A model generated the notes under the pieces. The model made no database searches, was not told where the DNA came from, and saw nothing but the letters and a program-made list of their open reading frames with translations. The position numbers were made by a program, and so were the translations under genes. Of a stretch of 64,000 nt of DNA, positions 1 to 14,700 are shown one piece after another. The stretch is from Cordia subcordata (taxonomy: Eukaryota > Streptophyta > Magnoliopsida > Boraginales > Cordiaceae), in the NCBI GenBank assembly GCA_028554755.1, contig JAPTOF010000006.1, positions 6,132,501 through 6,196,500 of the forward strand. Direction: 5' to 3'. The first letter of the stretch is position 1. Each line of letters opens with the position of its first letter.

Positions 1-3000
1 CAAAAGCTTCATCATGAAGTTAAACTGGAGATCTGGTGAAGTCTTTGGTTGAGGCCAATTTGCTCCTTCTGGCACCTTGATGCATTTGAAGCCCTGTCCT
101 TTATACAGTTTAGTGGCTCCAGCATTGTTAAGATCACAGTGTAATGCAATGGCACGGCATCCCCAACTTCGGGCTTGAGTCTCTGCTTTAGCTACAAGCT
201 TCTTTGCTATTCCCTTCCTACGGAATTTTTCCCGTACAGCAACATTTGATATGTAAGCAATTCCTGTCCTGTGAAAGAAGAGAACATGTCTAGTTTCTTA
301 AAAGATCACTAATGCAAGTAAACTATCACTAGATCATGAGTAGATCCTAGACCAATATAGGCTAGACTTCTAGTTTGTGCAATGTATGCATAAAACCTCA
401 ATGCTTGACATTCAGGAACAAGTCTGACGTACCATTACATCCAAACTCGGTGAGATCTTACTCATTGGCAACCTATAATTTGTGGCTACAACATCAAATA
501 ATAGTTGACATATCTCTGTTGGTAATAAGGGCAGTGAAAACATTTTTAAATTCAAATTCACAGCCTAAGCTGCAACTATATGGATATGCACCTTGGATGA
601 TGAAATAAGCAAGACAACAAACAGATAAGAGACACAGCAGGAACTTCAAATTCAACAGTACTACCATGTGGGAAAACTATTTGGAGCTATATTTTCATAT
701 GTGAGATGCCAAAGTTAGTGCTTGTCTTTAATGATCTAAATGTCATTCAGTTGTCCTTCTGAATGGATAGCTTGTATCCTTATGAGCACAAACCACTTTC
801 CAGTACTATCTGAGAATTCTTAAATGCATCAAGTCACAAGATCCTGAAAACTTTGTTATTTATATCATAAGCTAAACGGAGCAGATTTTCACTTATCTGA
901 ACCGCCAAACAAAGAGAGATAACTTCTACAAGATGCACAATTCTTTCGGCCAATTCTTTCAGCCTTCATCCAAGAAAAGCTTTGAGTAACACAACTACTT
1001 GATGGTAATATAGTAGAAATCTTGGTGTCAGACTAAAATTAGAGATTTGAACTGTATGTAAGTTGCTTTTATTGGCTCCTCAAAATATATCATTTTCACT
1101 TGTTGAGGAAATTGAAGGTTGAAATACTGAATAACAAACTTCACAATTTCTGATTGCCCAAGTGGGAACAAGAGTAGGCTAAGGACCACGTATCTTTGAG
1201 GGAAGAGCTGCTACATAGAGACAGATAATGATAACTGAAGGAGATTTGTGACAAGCTATAAGTGGGGGAGCAAATTCTTCAAAGGGTTAACCACAGAATG
1301 CACCAAGTTATGAATAAAGCTCTGAACTCAACCAATACTTGGAGCATTTTGGATGACAAACAGATGGCTATGCATAGTTCAATTTCAATAGCAAAAGACA
1401 TGACCCTGAGATAAATTTGTCATAAAAAAGTTAATATTTTGTTGAAGCAAGTAAAAGAGTGATTGTTATATAATTAAGCTTGTAGCTTGACTTTTCTAGA
1501 AGATGCAAAACATACAAAAGAGAAAATATAAAGATTTAAATTGTTCACAATGTGAGTGCAGAAGATTAATGTTAACTCTTACTGCAACCATCTATTGGTA
1601 CCCCTCAAGCTCCCGATAAAGGAATAGAGCAGCAGTTGTAAAAAGGATTAATCCCTTTTTGTCTATATTCCTTCATAGAATGCTGACTTCAATGAAGATA
1701 TTTAACCATTCATAAATAGAAAGCTCATGCATGCCAATCACATTCTTTTCACAATGGTCAATGCCCATCCAATTTATTTTCTTATATATTTGTAATCTTT
1801 TTTAGCAACAAAAAACACCGAAATTTACCTATTACGCCCAAAAACTTCTCTTTTTACTGCCAACATCAACCTCAGTCTTCAAATCTCCAAGAGGTCCAAC
1901 TGATCTGCCCAAAGTACTAACTTACATATCCTCCTACATTTTATGTCAGCTGTATCTTGTGCAGGTAAATGCATCACTAGATGAGAAGTCATATTTATGC
2001 AATGCTATTAGGGATTTCAAATAGAAATCCAAAGAGAATAGAGAATTCACATGCCTGTACACTATAGAAGGAAAAAGTCCTATAATTACCTTCTCTGCCG
2101 CAGAGGTCCTTTCCTGGGGAGGAAATCAGCCACAGTATCCACTGTCAATATACCAGCTACATATCCTTTATTTAGACTAAATCTTCCATCAAAATCTCCA
2201 ATTTTGAGATCTTCACTCCCAAACAAGAAGGCATCTTCATCTGTGCCACCGATTACAGCAACCAGACAAGTTCTTTGGCAGCCGTAAGGTGCCGAGAATC
2301 CAAAGAGCATTCCAATAAGCCTGTCAAATCTCAGCACAAAATCCAAAGGGAAAGAATACTCAGGGAAGAAGGAACTACAATGCGTCTCAGCCACCTCCCA
2401 GCAGTCGTCCAGTCTGGCTTCCCTAACAACAATCTCAGGTGATGTAGCTGGGAACAAATCAACTACCTGACTAGCCCTACAAAGGCCTACATCAGAGCAA
2501 ATTATTCATTTTGATCAATTGCACATGCACATGACTATTCATGTTCACTTGCTTCTCTCTCTTGTACATTAACTTAAAATGTTATCAGTTATCTAGAGGT
2601 GCAATCCAACCTTTGTTTTTCTTCAACTCTACAAATTGACGACATCTGTAATATTACACCACGATGCGACACATATTTCAAGTTATACATTAGTGATGCA
2701 CCAGCAATATTTGAACATAGATCATGAAACAGTTAAGTTATCTGGTTTTGAATTCTTGTCTTCAGCTTGATGGGATTGCATTGGTTTGATGCCAGTCACT
2801 GTGAAAGCAGATGCTAAAAGGGAGGTAATCGCGTGGTGTGGGTAAAGAAACAAGAGAGCAGACCAGCACATTAAGCGCTAATGTGGTCCATGTGAGGAAA
2901 GAGAAACAGGAAAGCATTGAAGGGATGGGCATGACATCTTTCAGTTACAAAGATCCTTTAACTGTCCATCTCTGTATGCGTAGCTCAAAGGGTGGAATTT

Positions 3001-4299
3001 TTTGCGTGAAAGCCTTACTAATCAAGAAAAGGAATAAGCTCTTTCTAAGCTAAGAGTTTTCTTCTTTAACTATTCAAGGTACTTAATCAATTACAATGTT
3101 TTATTAAGTTTACAAGGTTAAAAAAGAAAAATTCACTAAGTTATGCAGATCAAGCCTGTAGCAGATTTCTATGCAACAATTTATGAAACATAGAGACTGC
3201 GTATAAACATTTTCTGCACCTTCTACAAGGGATCCACACTCTAGTTTTGCCATTTCATTCCAGGTAAAATGCAAAAAATTACTCAATGTTTTGCCAAAAT
3301 TGCTCAGTAGACCATGTCATACCATAATAATCTAATAACTCCTTTGCTATAAATATGTAGCTTAGTACGTCCTGCTTTTGTTAAAAGCATAAGGTTCCTT
3401 GCCACATTATTATGAGCTGTAGGAGTAATTAGATTATTATGGTACCACGTGCCTAATGTACATCTTCTGCAAAACACATAGAGGTGTGTTGCCCTTTACC
3501 CATTCATTTAATACAATTGCCTCCTCCTCACCAGCTGCAAACACCCAAATGTCCAATCTTTTTCCTTGAGTATGTTTCCCCAGCTGAATAAATGCATTGT
3601 TCAACAATCTCGCATACCTTTTTCTTTTTTTGACCACTCTCGACCCATTGACCAATGTATCATAAACTAATATTCTTCCAAATCGCCTGCCTAAGCAAAG
3701 AAAAGAAATAAAGGGAAAAAAAAGAAAAAAAGAAAAAAGAAAAACCAACAAAACCAGCAATGTTGCCTACAGGCTTCCTTCATTTTCAGCAGTACTAATG
3801 CTTCAAACTGGCATGTACAAACATTCAAGATTCTCAGAAATGAAAACAACCCATAAATCTACATATAGTTTGCGTGCTTTCCTGTGAGTCTGTCTGATGC
3901 ACAAAAGTGCAGTCTATAAGTTACTGTTTTAATAAGGTACCACCTGTAGTGATATCATAATTTTCCATTTTAAACCCATTATTACTAATAGTATCTCTGA
4001 CGAGACTAGTATCGCAAGCATAACAAATTGCCGAAATAACCAACACCCGATTATAAACCACTCTGAATATCACCTCCCAAAACCAATATGGGATGATTAC
4101 CTGATCTGATGAGAGAAGAAATGAAGAGAGAGTTTGATTGGTCATGGAGACAAGAGATCCTATATTGGTCCTTGTTGAGCTTCTTGCAGTTAAGATTTGC
4201 ACTACTTTTTGGGTTCAGAGTCAGAAAATGGCCAAGAAGACCATTTACAGTTGTTGTAGTTGTTGTTATGGTGGCCCCTCCTGCTATCAGCTGAGCCAT
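1..4299 (-). CDS. GNAT-family N-acetyltransferase, probably plastid-targeted (3' end off window)
   Basis: Exons (minus strand): 4299-4101, 2486-2090 and 268-1; phases agree (199, 397 and 268+ nt) and introns are GT-AG. The 288 codons in view contain no stop, and the frame leaves the window at base 1 close to the expected C-terminus. The start is the ATG at 4299 (MAQLIAGG), chosen because the upstream in-frame codons are CA-repeat. The Ser/Thr/Asn-rich first exon resembles a chloroplast transit peptide (inference). Exon 2 begins the acetyltransferase domain (IVVREARLDDCWEVAETHC). Exon 3 carries the acetyl-CoA pyrophosphate-binding motif RRKGIA within VAVREKFRRKGIAKKLV, then the beta-strand and NxxAxxLY-like region (LNNAGATKLYKGQGF). 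Plant GNATs of this layout acetylate protein N-termini or lysines or small amines; the substrate cannot be read from sequence. The exon 2 acceptor (gatgtag at 2487-2493) was chosen because it alone keeps phase; the pyrimidine tract is weak. Confidence 0.85.
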
Positions 4300-4330
4300 T
4301 TCCTTATCTGAGTGTCCGTACACGCACAGA

Positions 4331-4400
4331 CACACACACACACTTTCTCTGTCTTTTTCTCTCTCTGATTTCTTTTTGTGTGTGTGTGTGTGTGTGTGTG
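4331..4400. repeat. CA/TG dinucleotide microsatellites in the GNAT 5' leader
   Basis: A short (AC)n run sits near 4331-4342 and a longer (TG)n run at 4378-4400, separated by a CT-rich stretch. They lie just upstream of the GNAT start codon, so they probably fall in the 5' UTR or core promoter. Confidence 0.8.
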
Positions 4401-5713
4401 GAGAAAGAATACAAGGTTTAGTAGGACAGTTGTGAAATCTTGAAAAATGGGAAGAATGTTGTAGTACGAGATTCTTTTCTTCTTTTTGAGGTTTTTTTTT
4501 TTTTATTTAAGGTGAGAATGAAAGAAAGGAATTGGAAAAGCTGACTGACAAGTGACCCTTTTATTATCCACGTATTTTATGCATTTTTCCTTACCACTTT
4601 TGAGGGTCTTTTTTTTCCTTATAAATTTAACAGTTTTTCTATATTGGGAAAAAAATGTGAAATGGGAAAGCTCTAGTTTATCAAGAAGAGGTGTTTTATA
4701 CGTTCATTAATTCTTTGGGGTCAATAGAAGTCAACAGTGTTACGTTTGAATTGATTGACGCTAGTTTATAATTATTTTTCAAGACACTATCAAATAAGTT
4801 GTGACCAGTATATAAGTAAATGTCCTATCTATTATAGATGGTAATGCATAAACTTGGTCTATTAAAAAGAAAATTTTGAAAAGGAAATTGTTTCAAGAAA
4901 GAATATGAGATTATTGATACCTGATACCTGTCCTTCTCTTTCTCTCTTTCTTTTTTAATAGATTATTGATACATACCCTTCTCTTTCTCTCTTGTTTTAA
5001 TTTACTAAACAAAAAACTCCATATATAGGGTACGAGAAATAACTCAAGTTTTTGAAACTACTGGGAGTGATGCCCTGGATTCAAATTCTATGAGGGCAAG
5101 AAATTGAGTTAAAATAGTTTCAAAAAAGACAAGAAAAAAAAACCCACACACATTTGAAATCTTAAAAAATTCCGTATAGACGTACATATAGGTTTGTCTA
5201 TATATTTATATATGTACTTATATACCTTGATATCTTTTTAAGTTAAAAAAAGTCTAAATTTTATCGCATTATTGTTGAATTTAAGATATTTAGTGATTAA
5301 TTTTTCCGGTCAAAAACTATCAACCAGAAATAAGCTTAAGAACTGATTTGGTCTGCTATTCTCAATACAGGAACCAACTTGCTGTATAACCTAGCTATTA
5401 AGAGGAATTTTCTATAAAAACAACCCAATTGTTCAAAATGATCGAGTGATTTTGGGAGAATAGGGTGTAAGCTCCACATGCAGCGCCACTTAACCAGATG
5501 GGTGGTCTCGGAGGACTTTTCCCTATGGAGATGATACTGGCCTGCATGCAGTTCATGTACATGTACTTCAACCGATCCACTTTTGCGAACTAAAATGAAT
5601 TTTAATGCCAAAATAATGTTGCAAGTTTCAGCGTAAGAATACACATAACATTCCAGTAATATAACTTAAAAATGTCCTTTGCTTAAACTGATGAAATTGT
5701 TCGCTTCGTTTAC
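4401..5713. other. Intergenic DNA between GNAT 5' end and ERMP1 3' end
   Basis: About 1.3 kb. It contains poly-T and poly-A tracts, a repeated gatacctgatac/CTCTTTCTC segment near 4915-4995, and the presumed 3' UTR of ERMP1 near 5340-5713. The bases just after the ERMP1 stop (TTAG then GTAAAC on the minus strand) resemble a splice donor, so a 3' UTR intron is possible. Short open frames here show no recognisable domain. Nothing else is supported. Confidence 0.6.
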
Positions 5714-8700
5714 CTAAGGATTGACAGGCAGGCTTCTTAAGAAAGAAAAGGTGTGGGGAGATGTGGATTTTCCAAATAGACCACACCAAGGAGGAAGTTT
5801 TCGAAGAACACTATCTACTGCTGGAGTCACTCGGTCCAGATCCGTACGTAGTTTCAGAAGGGCGTGCTTCTTCTTGCCTTCTGTGTATGCCATCTGCGTC
5901 TGGTTTCTGACCCCGAAAAGAGTCAGACTGAACTTGGTAGGTGACTTCTTCCCTCCTGAAAACTGAATGATGTGCCAACCATCTTTGCTGCTCTTGTTGC
6001 CAATGGGGACCAGGACATCAGCATCATCTGCATTACATGCCAACAACCAAGGGGTAGTCTATATTAGACAAGCGGAAATCGCCTCCAAGAGCAATCAGCT
6101 TTTCAACTAAGCTATTTTAGGGAAGCAAGACTGGTGTTGTCAACTAAGAAAAAGCACAAAGGACACATAATCATCAGTAGCAGCAGGAAGTGAGAGGATA
6201 TAGATGCTGAGACATTTTACCAGCACAGGACTAAGCAAAAGGCAAAATTCCAACTTAATTGATGTGAATGTTAAATCTACCAAATAATTCATTCCAAATG
6301 AAAGATCATAAATATGTGAAAAACCTGTAAATAGTAGAGCTGATTTCTGATTTCCTTGTGGATAAAATATGATGTGAATGTTAAATCTACCAAATACTTC
6401 ATTCCAAATGAAAGTTTCTAAATATGTGAAAAACCTGTAACTAGGAGAGCTGATTTCTCATTTCCTTGTGGATAACTGTATAACACTCCAAACTTGCAAG
6501 CAAGACCAGTATCATAAACTTAAGTCTGACTATTCCGGCTCCAGATACACTGCCCCAAATTGCTTGCCCTAGCTATTACTTAAACATACAGTAGTCCCTC
6601 ATAAATCACTCACTTAACATGTTTGCATCAATGTGGAACATTTTAATCACCCGATGGTGAGGTTTTGACATCCTTGATCACTGAAGACCAACCAACCAAT
6701 GCAAGACTTGCAAGCGAGACTAGTATCATAAACTTAAGTCTGACTATTCGGGCTCCGGATACACTGACCCAAAATGGTTACCCTAGCTATTACTTAAACA
6801 TACAGTACTCCCTCATAAATCACTCACTTAACAGGTTTGCATCAATATGAAACATTTTAATCACCCTACGGTGAGGTTTTGACATCCTTGATCACTCAAG
6901 ACCAACCAACCAATGCAAGACTCTAAGGTAACTTGTAGGGGTCAAGAAGTGGCTCCCACAGCATTCACATGATTTGTCCTGCACAACACATCTCTCACAT
7001 CCGGCTAATGATAGGCTTTGATAGCATTACATCACACCCTGGGCCCAAAACCTCGGGCCTGCAAGCAAGGTTAATAGCATAGGTTTAAGCATAGAACCCC
7101 AACAGCCCAAACAATTAACCCAAATTAAACCTACAACTCACACTTAGTTTATCCCACAAATGTAGAAAATCATCAACTGAAACATGTTTTCCAAAGAGAG
7201 TCCAACTGGAAAAGAAAACAGAAAGATGACAAAGGAAGATATGCTCACGTCAGACTTGTCTCAAGACATCACAAAGAATGAAAAGTGGAAAAACTTCCCA
7301 GTTTCCATTCACCTGCACTTTCCCATTTAGAAAGGAGCAGATTAAGCAACAATTTCATGTTGTAAAGGTGTCCCCAATTTGTTTACTGAACTTTCCACTA
7401 CAATTTTTTATTTTCAGTATATGGCTTTAATCAAAAGATGATTTGAAGCAGCATGATTCTGTAAAGTAGATTGACCATATCCATGAAGACTTCAGTATCA
7501 AGTATTTATTTGATGATAGTACAATCTACACCCAGTGATCAAAGTCACCCGGCATATGTATATATATATATCCCTACTGTTCATTAGGTGGTCAAGTGTT
7601 AGACAAAATGTACTTAGTGCACGTATGTACATCCCTGCATGCATACAGATATAGATACTTATGTATTATATATGTATTTAACGTTAGATGGCAGAGAAGC
7701 ATTCGAGTCATGGGGAAAAAAGAAAAATAGAAAAAAGATGAGAAATGAATAACTTTTACAACCACCAATAGTACCTTTCAACTCGAAGTCCTCGACAACC
7801 TCAGTATTGATTCCAAGAGCCCAGCGGGTAGAACCTTTTGCATCAATAGAGACTAGTGTAATTCTGTCGTCCCCCTTACCATCACTCTCAACATGTAGGA
7901 CAGGAATGTCAGATCTGTCCCAACCAATTTCAAAACCCTTGTCCATCCAACAACCATACTTGACTGAAAAAGTGACAAAATCAAGAGGCTTATTTCTGCC
8001 GCAAACAAATTCTTCCTTCATATGTTCAACCTCCTTCGTCAAGTCTCCCGGAGTTGTTGAAAACAGAGAAATGTATGAGATTGGTTCTGGGTTTTCACCA
8101 TATTTTCCTGTTGTATCAACGACATGCACAACCTGAAAACCACAAATATTTTGTAACTTCTATTATATTAATAAACTTGTCAATGCTTCACTGTGAATAA
8201 AGCTAGATTACTTGGTAACATTAACTACCAAATGAACTGGAAAAGCTTAAAATATTGATATGAGGTACGAAATTCAAGAAACTCTTGAGATAAATTGTTA
8301 GGAAATTGGGTATATACAAAGAAAACTGCTTCCTTACTCATCATCAACAGATGTAGCTCTACTCCAGATGGGCTAGCTTATAAATTGGCAAACTACTTCT
8401 AAGCAACCAAAGTGCTCAGACAGGTGGACCAAGTGCTTATAAGTTCTGGTTGCTATGAAGATAACTCCTCTCCTACTTGCGCATTTTCTTCTTATATCTT
8501 ATGATAGTTTGACTGTTTGACCAAATGCATTTATATTAAAAAAAAACACTCCAATGTCTTGCATAAGTCTACCTCAAGCAAATGAGTAGCTGGAGCTTGT
8601 CGGCACCAGGCACTTCTTTTTGAAGCAACACCAAAGCACCTTGAAATTCTAATTCAGATGGAGTCATCAAACTTCCCAAGACCATTGAAATGTGACAAAG

Positions 8701-11700
8701 ATTAAGATTTGTAGATATGATACTCTTTTTCTTATTATCAAAATCAAAGACAATAAACCAATAAGACAACCGCGTATGTAACAGCTTAGGGCTCATTTCG
8801 ATTGGCTTTTTCAAAAGCTCTTTTTCTATAATTTTTGAAGAAAGTGCTTCTTGACAAGTTAAAATTTTTGGCTTTTGGAAAAAGCTAAATTTAAGCCTTT
8901 TCCAAAGTTGCAGCGTTTTTTGAAAGCTAAGCCAAATACTTGTTGCAAAAAGAATATGTTTTTTTAAGGAAAGAGGTGCTTTTCCATGGGGGGAAAACCC
9001 AATCCAAACAGGCCTTTTTTCAAAGTTGCAGCTTTTTTTGAAAGCTAAGCCGAATACTTATTGCAAAAAGAATATTTTTCAGGAAAGAGGTGCTTTTTCA
9101 TTGGGGAAAAACCCCAATCCAAAAAGGCCTTAAACTTTAAGATGAGGTGGTACAAATAAGATAAGCATCTTATTTTAAGGTGATTCTGCATACTCTATTA
9201 GTACTACAGTCTCCGCAATAACTATTTCAGAGAAAAGTCCTAGGCAAGACCGACAGGAAAAGAGGAAAACCAGTAAGCCCAAGTGCAGCTCTAAGAATCA
9301 TGCGTAATATGAGGGGCTATGTTAAATACAATAAAACAATAAGATAAACCCCTATCTAACAGCTTAAGCTTTTTGCTGAGCTGGTCACTTGGCAATAGGT
9401 ATATAGTAATGGCCAAATTTAGGAAGAAGAATGCATACATTTACAGCTCGTGCAGTATCTTCAGTAAATGGTGGGACCATGTCAACGAGTACCACACAAA
9501 GTGAAAGGCCAAAAATAAGACAGGTTACAACAATAATTGGAACTTTTGCACCTGCAAAATGACAAATATATTAAGATTCTTTATGATGAATAGTCTAATT
9601 GTTGTACCCCAAACAATTTGGAGGGGGGAAACAAGCAACAGAGTTAATTTTTGAAACAAGCAACAGGTTACTCGCAGACAAAAAGCTAGAGACAATAGCA
9701 TGATATTTATGAAACAAGGGAAGCAAAAACTATATGTGCTTAACCTACACCTAGTTTGCATTTGGCATTATGAAGATATAATCCAATTGTGAGATGATAG
9801 TGTCTAATGCAAAAGGTACTGAATCAATGATTTTTAGATCCAAATAGCCAGCTACAATGGTGTTATATAACCATAAAAAACTCTATTACTTGGATTTCAT
9901 ATGAAAATTATAGCTTGTTTGCAACAGCTGGACATAGGCTGCGCTCAAGATCAATCAGAATTAACATACAGCTCTCTCTCTCTCAAAAGAATGTACAAGA
10001 GATAGCACTTAAATCCATAATTTTGCTTGGACTTAAAGTTGTAAAAGATACATTCTTATGGAATGTGAGGTTTTCCACAATAAACTTCACCATGATAAAG
10101 TACCTCCTTACAGGACAAACTAATTTAAGCTGTAAGTTTAGATATTCGATGACCAGTTACTCTATTGTGTTAAATTATGTAACTCATATTTGAAGATCAT
10201 TTACCAGAAGAAAGCTATAAAACCTAAATTTCCATATAAACCTGGAGAGAAGAACAAAAATTTGTTAAATGTAAAATAAACATGGATCATGCTTTTCAGA
10301 CCGCTAACATCAACTTCAGATAGCTAATGAAGAAGATAGAAACATGGATTGAGAACCCTTTTTCCACTCTTTTGTCTCTTTAATACTAATATCTGCATAT
10401 ATCATCTAGCTTCATACCACAATTGGGGAAATATGATAAGGAATATTCAGTTAGTATAGTCAATTATTAGAAGCTTTCTATTAGGCAGTTAGTTAGTTAA
10501 ATAAAGGTGGAGCTGCAGTTAGTTACTTAACAGCTGGCATATTACTTGTAAGTCTATAAATACTTATCTACAACTACTTGTTCAGCAAGAATAGAATAAT
10601 AATATCATTTCTTTAATTCTCTTCTCTCTTCATGGTATCAAGAGCTTAGGCATCAGTCCTGGTTCTTTTTTTTTCGTCTTTCTTCTTCCCAGAGTGGTCT
10701 AGGGTTTGCGACAAGAGATCACCATTAAAACACCTTGTTTTCTGTTGCGATTTCAATCAAACCTTGGTCGAAGCTTCAGCTCCAGTGTGCGAAAACATCT
10801 ATCGGTTTGCTTTCTTAAAATCTCTTCTTCATCTTGAGTTTCGAGATCTTCTCCTCTGCTTCAGTTCTGCAGTTTCGCATGGCTTCTTCACCAAATTCTG
10901 GAATTTCAGAGGAGTTACCTCTTGGATTGAGGATTTTGATCCAAAATTTAGGTAATTTGGTTCCTACAAAGTTGGATAATACTAATTTCATCTCATGGAA
11001 GTCATGGAAGTCACAAATTTAGATAGCCTTGAGAGCAGCAAAGCTTTTTGATCATGTCACTGGTAAAGTTACATATCCTCCTTCAGAAATTTCTGATGAT
11101 TCTGGTAATTCCTGCCCGAATCCTGCATATGAATCTTGGCTTACACAAGATGATTCTTGAAATCATGTCCTTTTAACACTATGACACCTGCAGTATAGTC
11201 TCAAGTTCTTCACCTTGAGACTCTCATGAAGTCTGGACTACTATTAATCAAAGATACAACTCATTTACAAGGTCTCACATTTATCAGCTAAAACTCTAGT
11301 TACTTCATTTGTCTAAGGGCACAAACACTATGCATGCCTACTTAGATCATGTTAAATACATCACAGCTGGGCCTGCAAGTGTAAATGAGGTAGCGTGTCA
11401 AGAAGATTTAGTGGTCTTCCTCCTGAGTTTAACTCTTTTAGAGCTTCTATAAGAGTTAGATCTACACCAATTACTGTTACAGAGTTAAGCTCTTTGTTAA
11501 TATCTGAAGAGTTGCATCTCAAGATGGATAATAATCTCTCTATAAGTGATTCCACTGCTCAGAATGTGCATACTGCCCTAGTTTCTCAAACACAACCTAG
11601 ATGAGGTTCATCTAGGGGTAGAGGCAACTATAACAACAAAGGTGCAAGAACTGGCAGAGGTAGATGAGTTCAGATTTCAACTGCTAGTCCAGGGATTCTT

Positions 11701-14700
11701 GGTTCTTCTCCTCAGTTTCCTAATCAACAAAAATCTCTGTCTCAAGTTCAATCACGCTCTAATACTGCAAACAAGATTACTTGTCAAATCTGTGGTAAAC
11801 CTAACTACTTGGTTATCAACTGTTGGCACAGATTTGACAATGTCAAATATCAATCTCAAACTGTTAGTTTTGGTACTAGGAAACAAGTTTTTGTTGCTAA
11901 CACTGGTCAATCCTCAGGAGATTCTCAAACTTGGGTGCTTGACACTGGGGCTAATGCCCATGTTACTAATGATATGACTCAGTTACAGAATTTCCAAGCT
12001 TATCAGGGGACTGACTCAGTGGCAGTGGGCAATGGTCAAGCTTTGACTATACTAGGCACTGGGAATGGTATAATATCTCTTCCATCTAAACAACTTCTTC
12101 TTTCTCATACACTATATGTTCCTAATGTTTGTCACAATTTACTTTCTATTTCCAAATTAACTCATGATAACAATTGTACTCTTCTTTTTACTTCAAAGGA
12201 GGTACAAATTCTAGACAATGCCACCAAGGCAATTTGTACAAGGCCCCTTGTGACAGAGGCCTGTATAATCTTTCTCCATTCATCTCTTCTGCCACCAATC
12301 CTCATCAGTTTCTTGCTCAACTTCTGACTGCCAGAACTACATCTTGTGAAGATTTGTTATGGCATAAAAGGCTGGGTCACCCCACCTCTGCTACAGCTCA
12401 ATCTCTTTCCAAGCTCCTTTGTGTTAAGCTACCTATTAATACAATTGATTGTGCTTCTTGTTGTTTAGCAAAATCACATAGGTTACCTTTTCAGTTGTCT
12501 GCTACTGTTTCTTCTATTCCTTTTCAACTTGCATATATAGATGTTTGGGGTCCAGCTCCTATAGCATCAAATAAAGGCTACAAGTATTATATAGCTTTTG
12601 TTGATGATTATACAAATTTTGTATGGATCTATCCAATGCAATACAAATCAGAAGTGTTCTCTATCTTTCTTAACTTTTACAATCTGGATTTTACACAATT
12701 CCAAGCTTCTATTGGACTTATTAGGACAGACAATGGAACTGAGTTTGTTAATCACAAACTTAGGCAATTTTTGCAGTCCAAAGGCATAACACATCAAACT
12801 TCCTGTCCTCATACACCCTTATACACCTAAACAAAATGGCAAGGTTGAAAGGAAACACAGACATCTAATACAGACAGCATTAGCTTTGCTTCATAAGAGT
12901 AATCTTCCTACACAATTTTGGCTAGAAGCAGTCTCCATGGCAAACTATCTTATAAATAGAATGCCTACCCCAAAACTGTCCAATGCATCTCCTTATGAGA
13001 TGTTGTATGGCAATATTCCTGATTATCACATCATAAAAGCCTTTGGATGTTTGTGTTATCCTTGGCTCAAGCCATACACCAAAAACAAACTTCAATTCTG
13101 GTCCACACCATGTGTTTTCCTAGGCTTTTGTCCTAACACAAAGGGATATAAATGCTTATACATGTCTTCTCATAAAGTTTATATCTCCAGACATGTGAGA
13201 TTTAATGAATCAATTTTTCCTTATCCTCAGTCAACATCCACTGTTCCATTGTCTAATTTTCTTGATTCAGCTTCTGACCATTCTAGCTATATTACTACTT
13301 CTATTCTTCCTTCCTATTCTCCTATGTTCATTACTTCTACAAATCAAAAATCATCGCTTAACATTTCTAGTGATGCACAGTCAGAATCTCAAGAAACTCA
13401 TGTTTCTGTCCAGTCTCCTAATACTTAGCTCATGAACTCTTCCTTTAGCACTTCACAAAATGCTTCTGTTCAGTCTCCTGCTCCTCAGTCTATGAGTCAT
13501 TCTACTGCATCACATTCAGTGTCTCACTCTTCTGCTTCTCATCAGTCTTCACATCTAGATTCTAGAGCAGAAGTTTCTTCTTCTGAACCTTTAAATTTCT
13601 CTCCCTCTCCTAGTCCCTCCATTGATCCTCATCAACCCTTAGTACCTCCTGGTTACCATCCTATGCTTACAAGGTCAAAGACAGGTTGTTTGCCCCCACC
13701 TCAGTATCAACTTCACAGTTTGATTCAAACACCTCCTCTCACTGAACCTACAACATATAAAGAGGCAGCCAAATATGCTTGTTGGTTAAAGGCAATGCAA
13801 GAGGAGTATCAAGCATTAATTGATCAAAACACTTGGGAATTGGTTCCTCTGCCACCTGGCAAGCACCCAATTGGTTCTAAATGGGTGTACAGAATAAAAA
13901 CTCATGCAGATGGTAATGTGGCTAGATATAAGGCCAGATTAGTGGCAAAAGGGTACTTACAGGAGCAAGGTATTGACTATCAAAAAACATTTAGTCTTGT
14001 GGTGAAAAGTCAGACTATAAGGACTGTGATTTCTTTGGCTCTTCATAATAATTGGAGACTAAGGCAATTGGATGTGTCCAATGCTTTTTTACATGGTACC
14101 CTAGCAGAAGAAGTATACATGTTACAGCCTCAAGGTTTTGAGAATTCAGCTAAATCAAACTATGTTTGTAGACTAAAGAAATCACTGTATTGGCTCAAGC
14201 AGGCTCCTAGGGCATGGTATCATAGACTTTCTCAATTTTTGCATAGTCAGGGATTCAAAACAAGTACTGCAGATAGTTCTTTATTCATCCACAAAACTGC
14301 TGCAGATTACACTTTGTTTTTAGTTTATGTGGATGATATAATTGTCACAGGCAGTTCCAATGATTACATCAACCTGTTACTGCAGACAATGGGTAAGCAA
14401 TTTGCAATAAAGGACTTAGGGAGTCTATCATATTTCTTGGGCATTGAGGTCAACTATATGTCCCAGGGGTTGGTTCTACATCAAACTAAATATGCTAAAC
14501 AACTCTTGAATCAAGCTGGCATGGCAGATTGTTCATCTGTGACAACCCCTACATTGTCCAAAACCTCATTAAAGACTACTAATCAAGACACTCCTTATGC
14601 CAATGGTACTTAATTCAGAAGTCTAGTTGGGGCTCTACAATATATTACAATGACAAGGCCAGATCTGCAATTTGCTATTAATTCTCTCTGTCAACATATA

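Noticed and set aside
3437..3760. 107-codon minus-strand open frame in GNAT intron 1
   Set aside because: Low-complexity Phe/Leu/Ser run from an A-rich stretch, no domain; the GNAT phases work without it.
5336..5644. 102-codon minus-strand open frame downstream of the ERMP1 stop
   Set aside because: Considered as an extra ERMP1 exon, but the family C-terminus is already complete at 5714 and this has no similarity I recognise; more likely 3' UTR.
7807..8136. 109-codon plus-strand open frame
   Set aside because: Lies opposite ERMP1 exon 12, shows no domain, and the minus frame matches the family.
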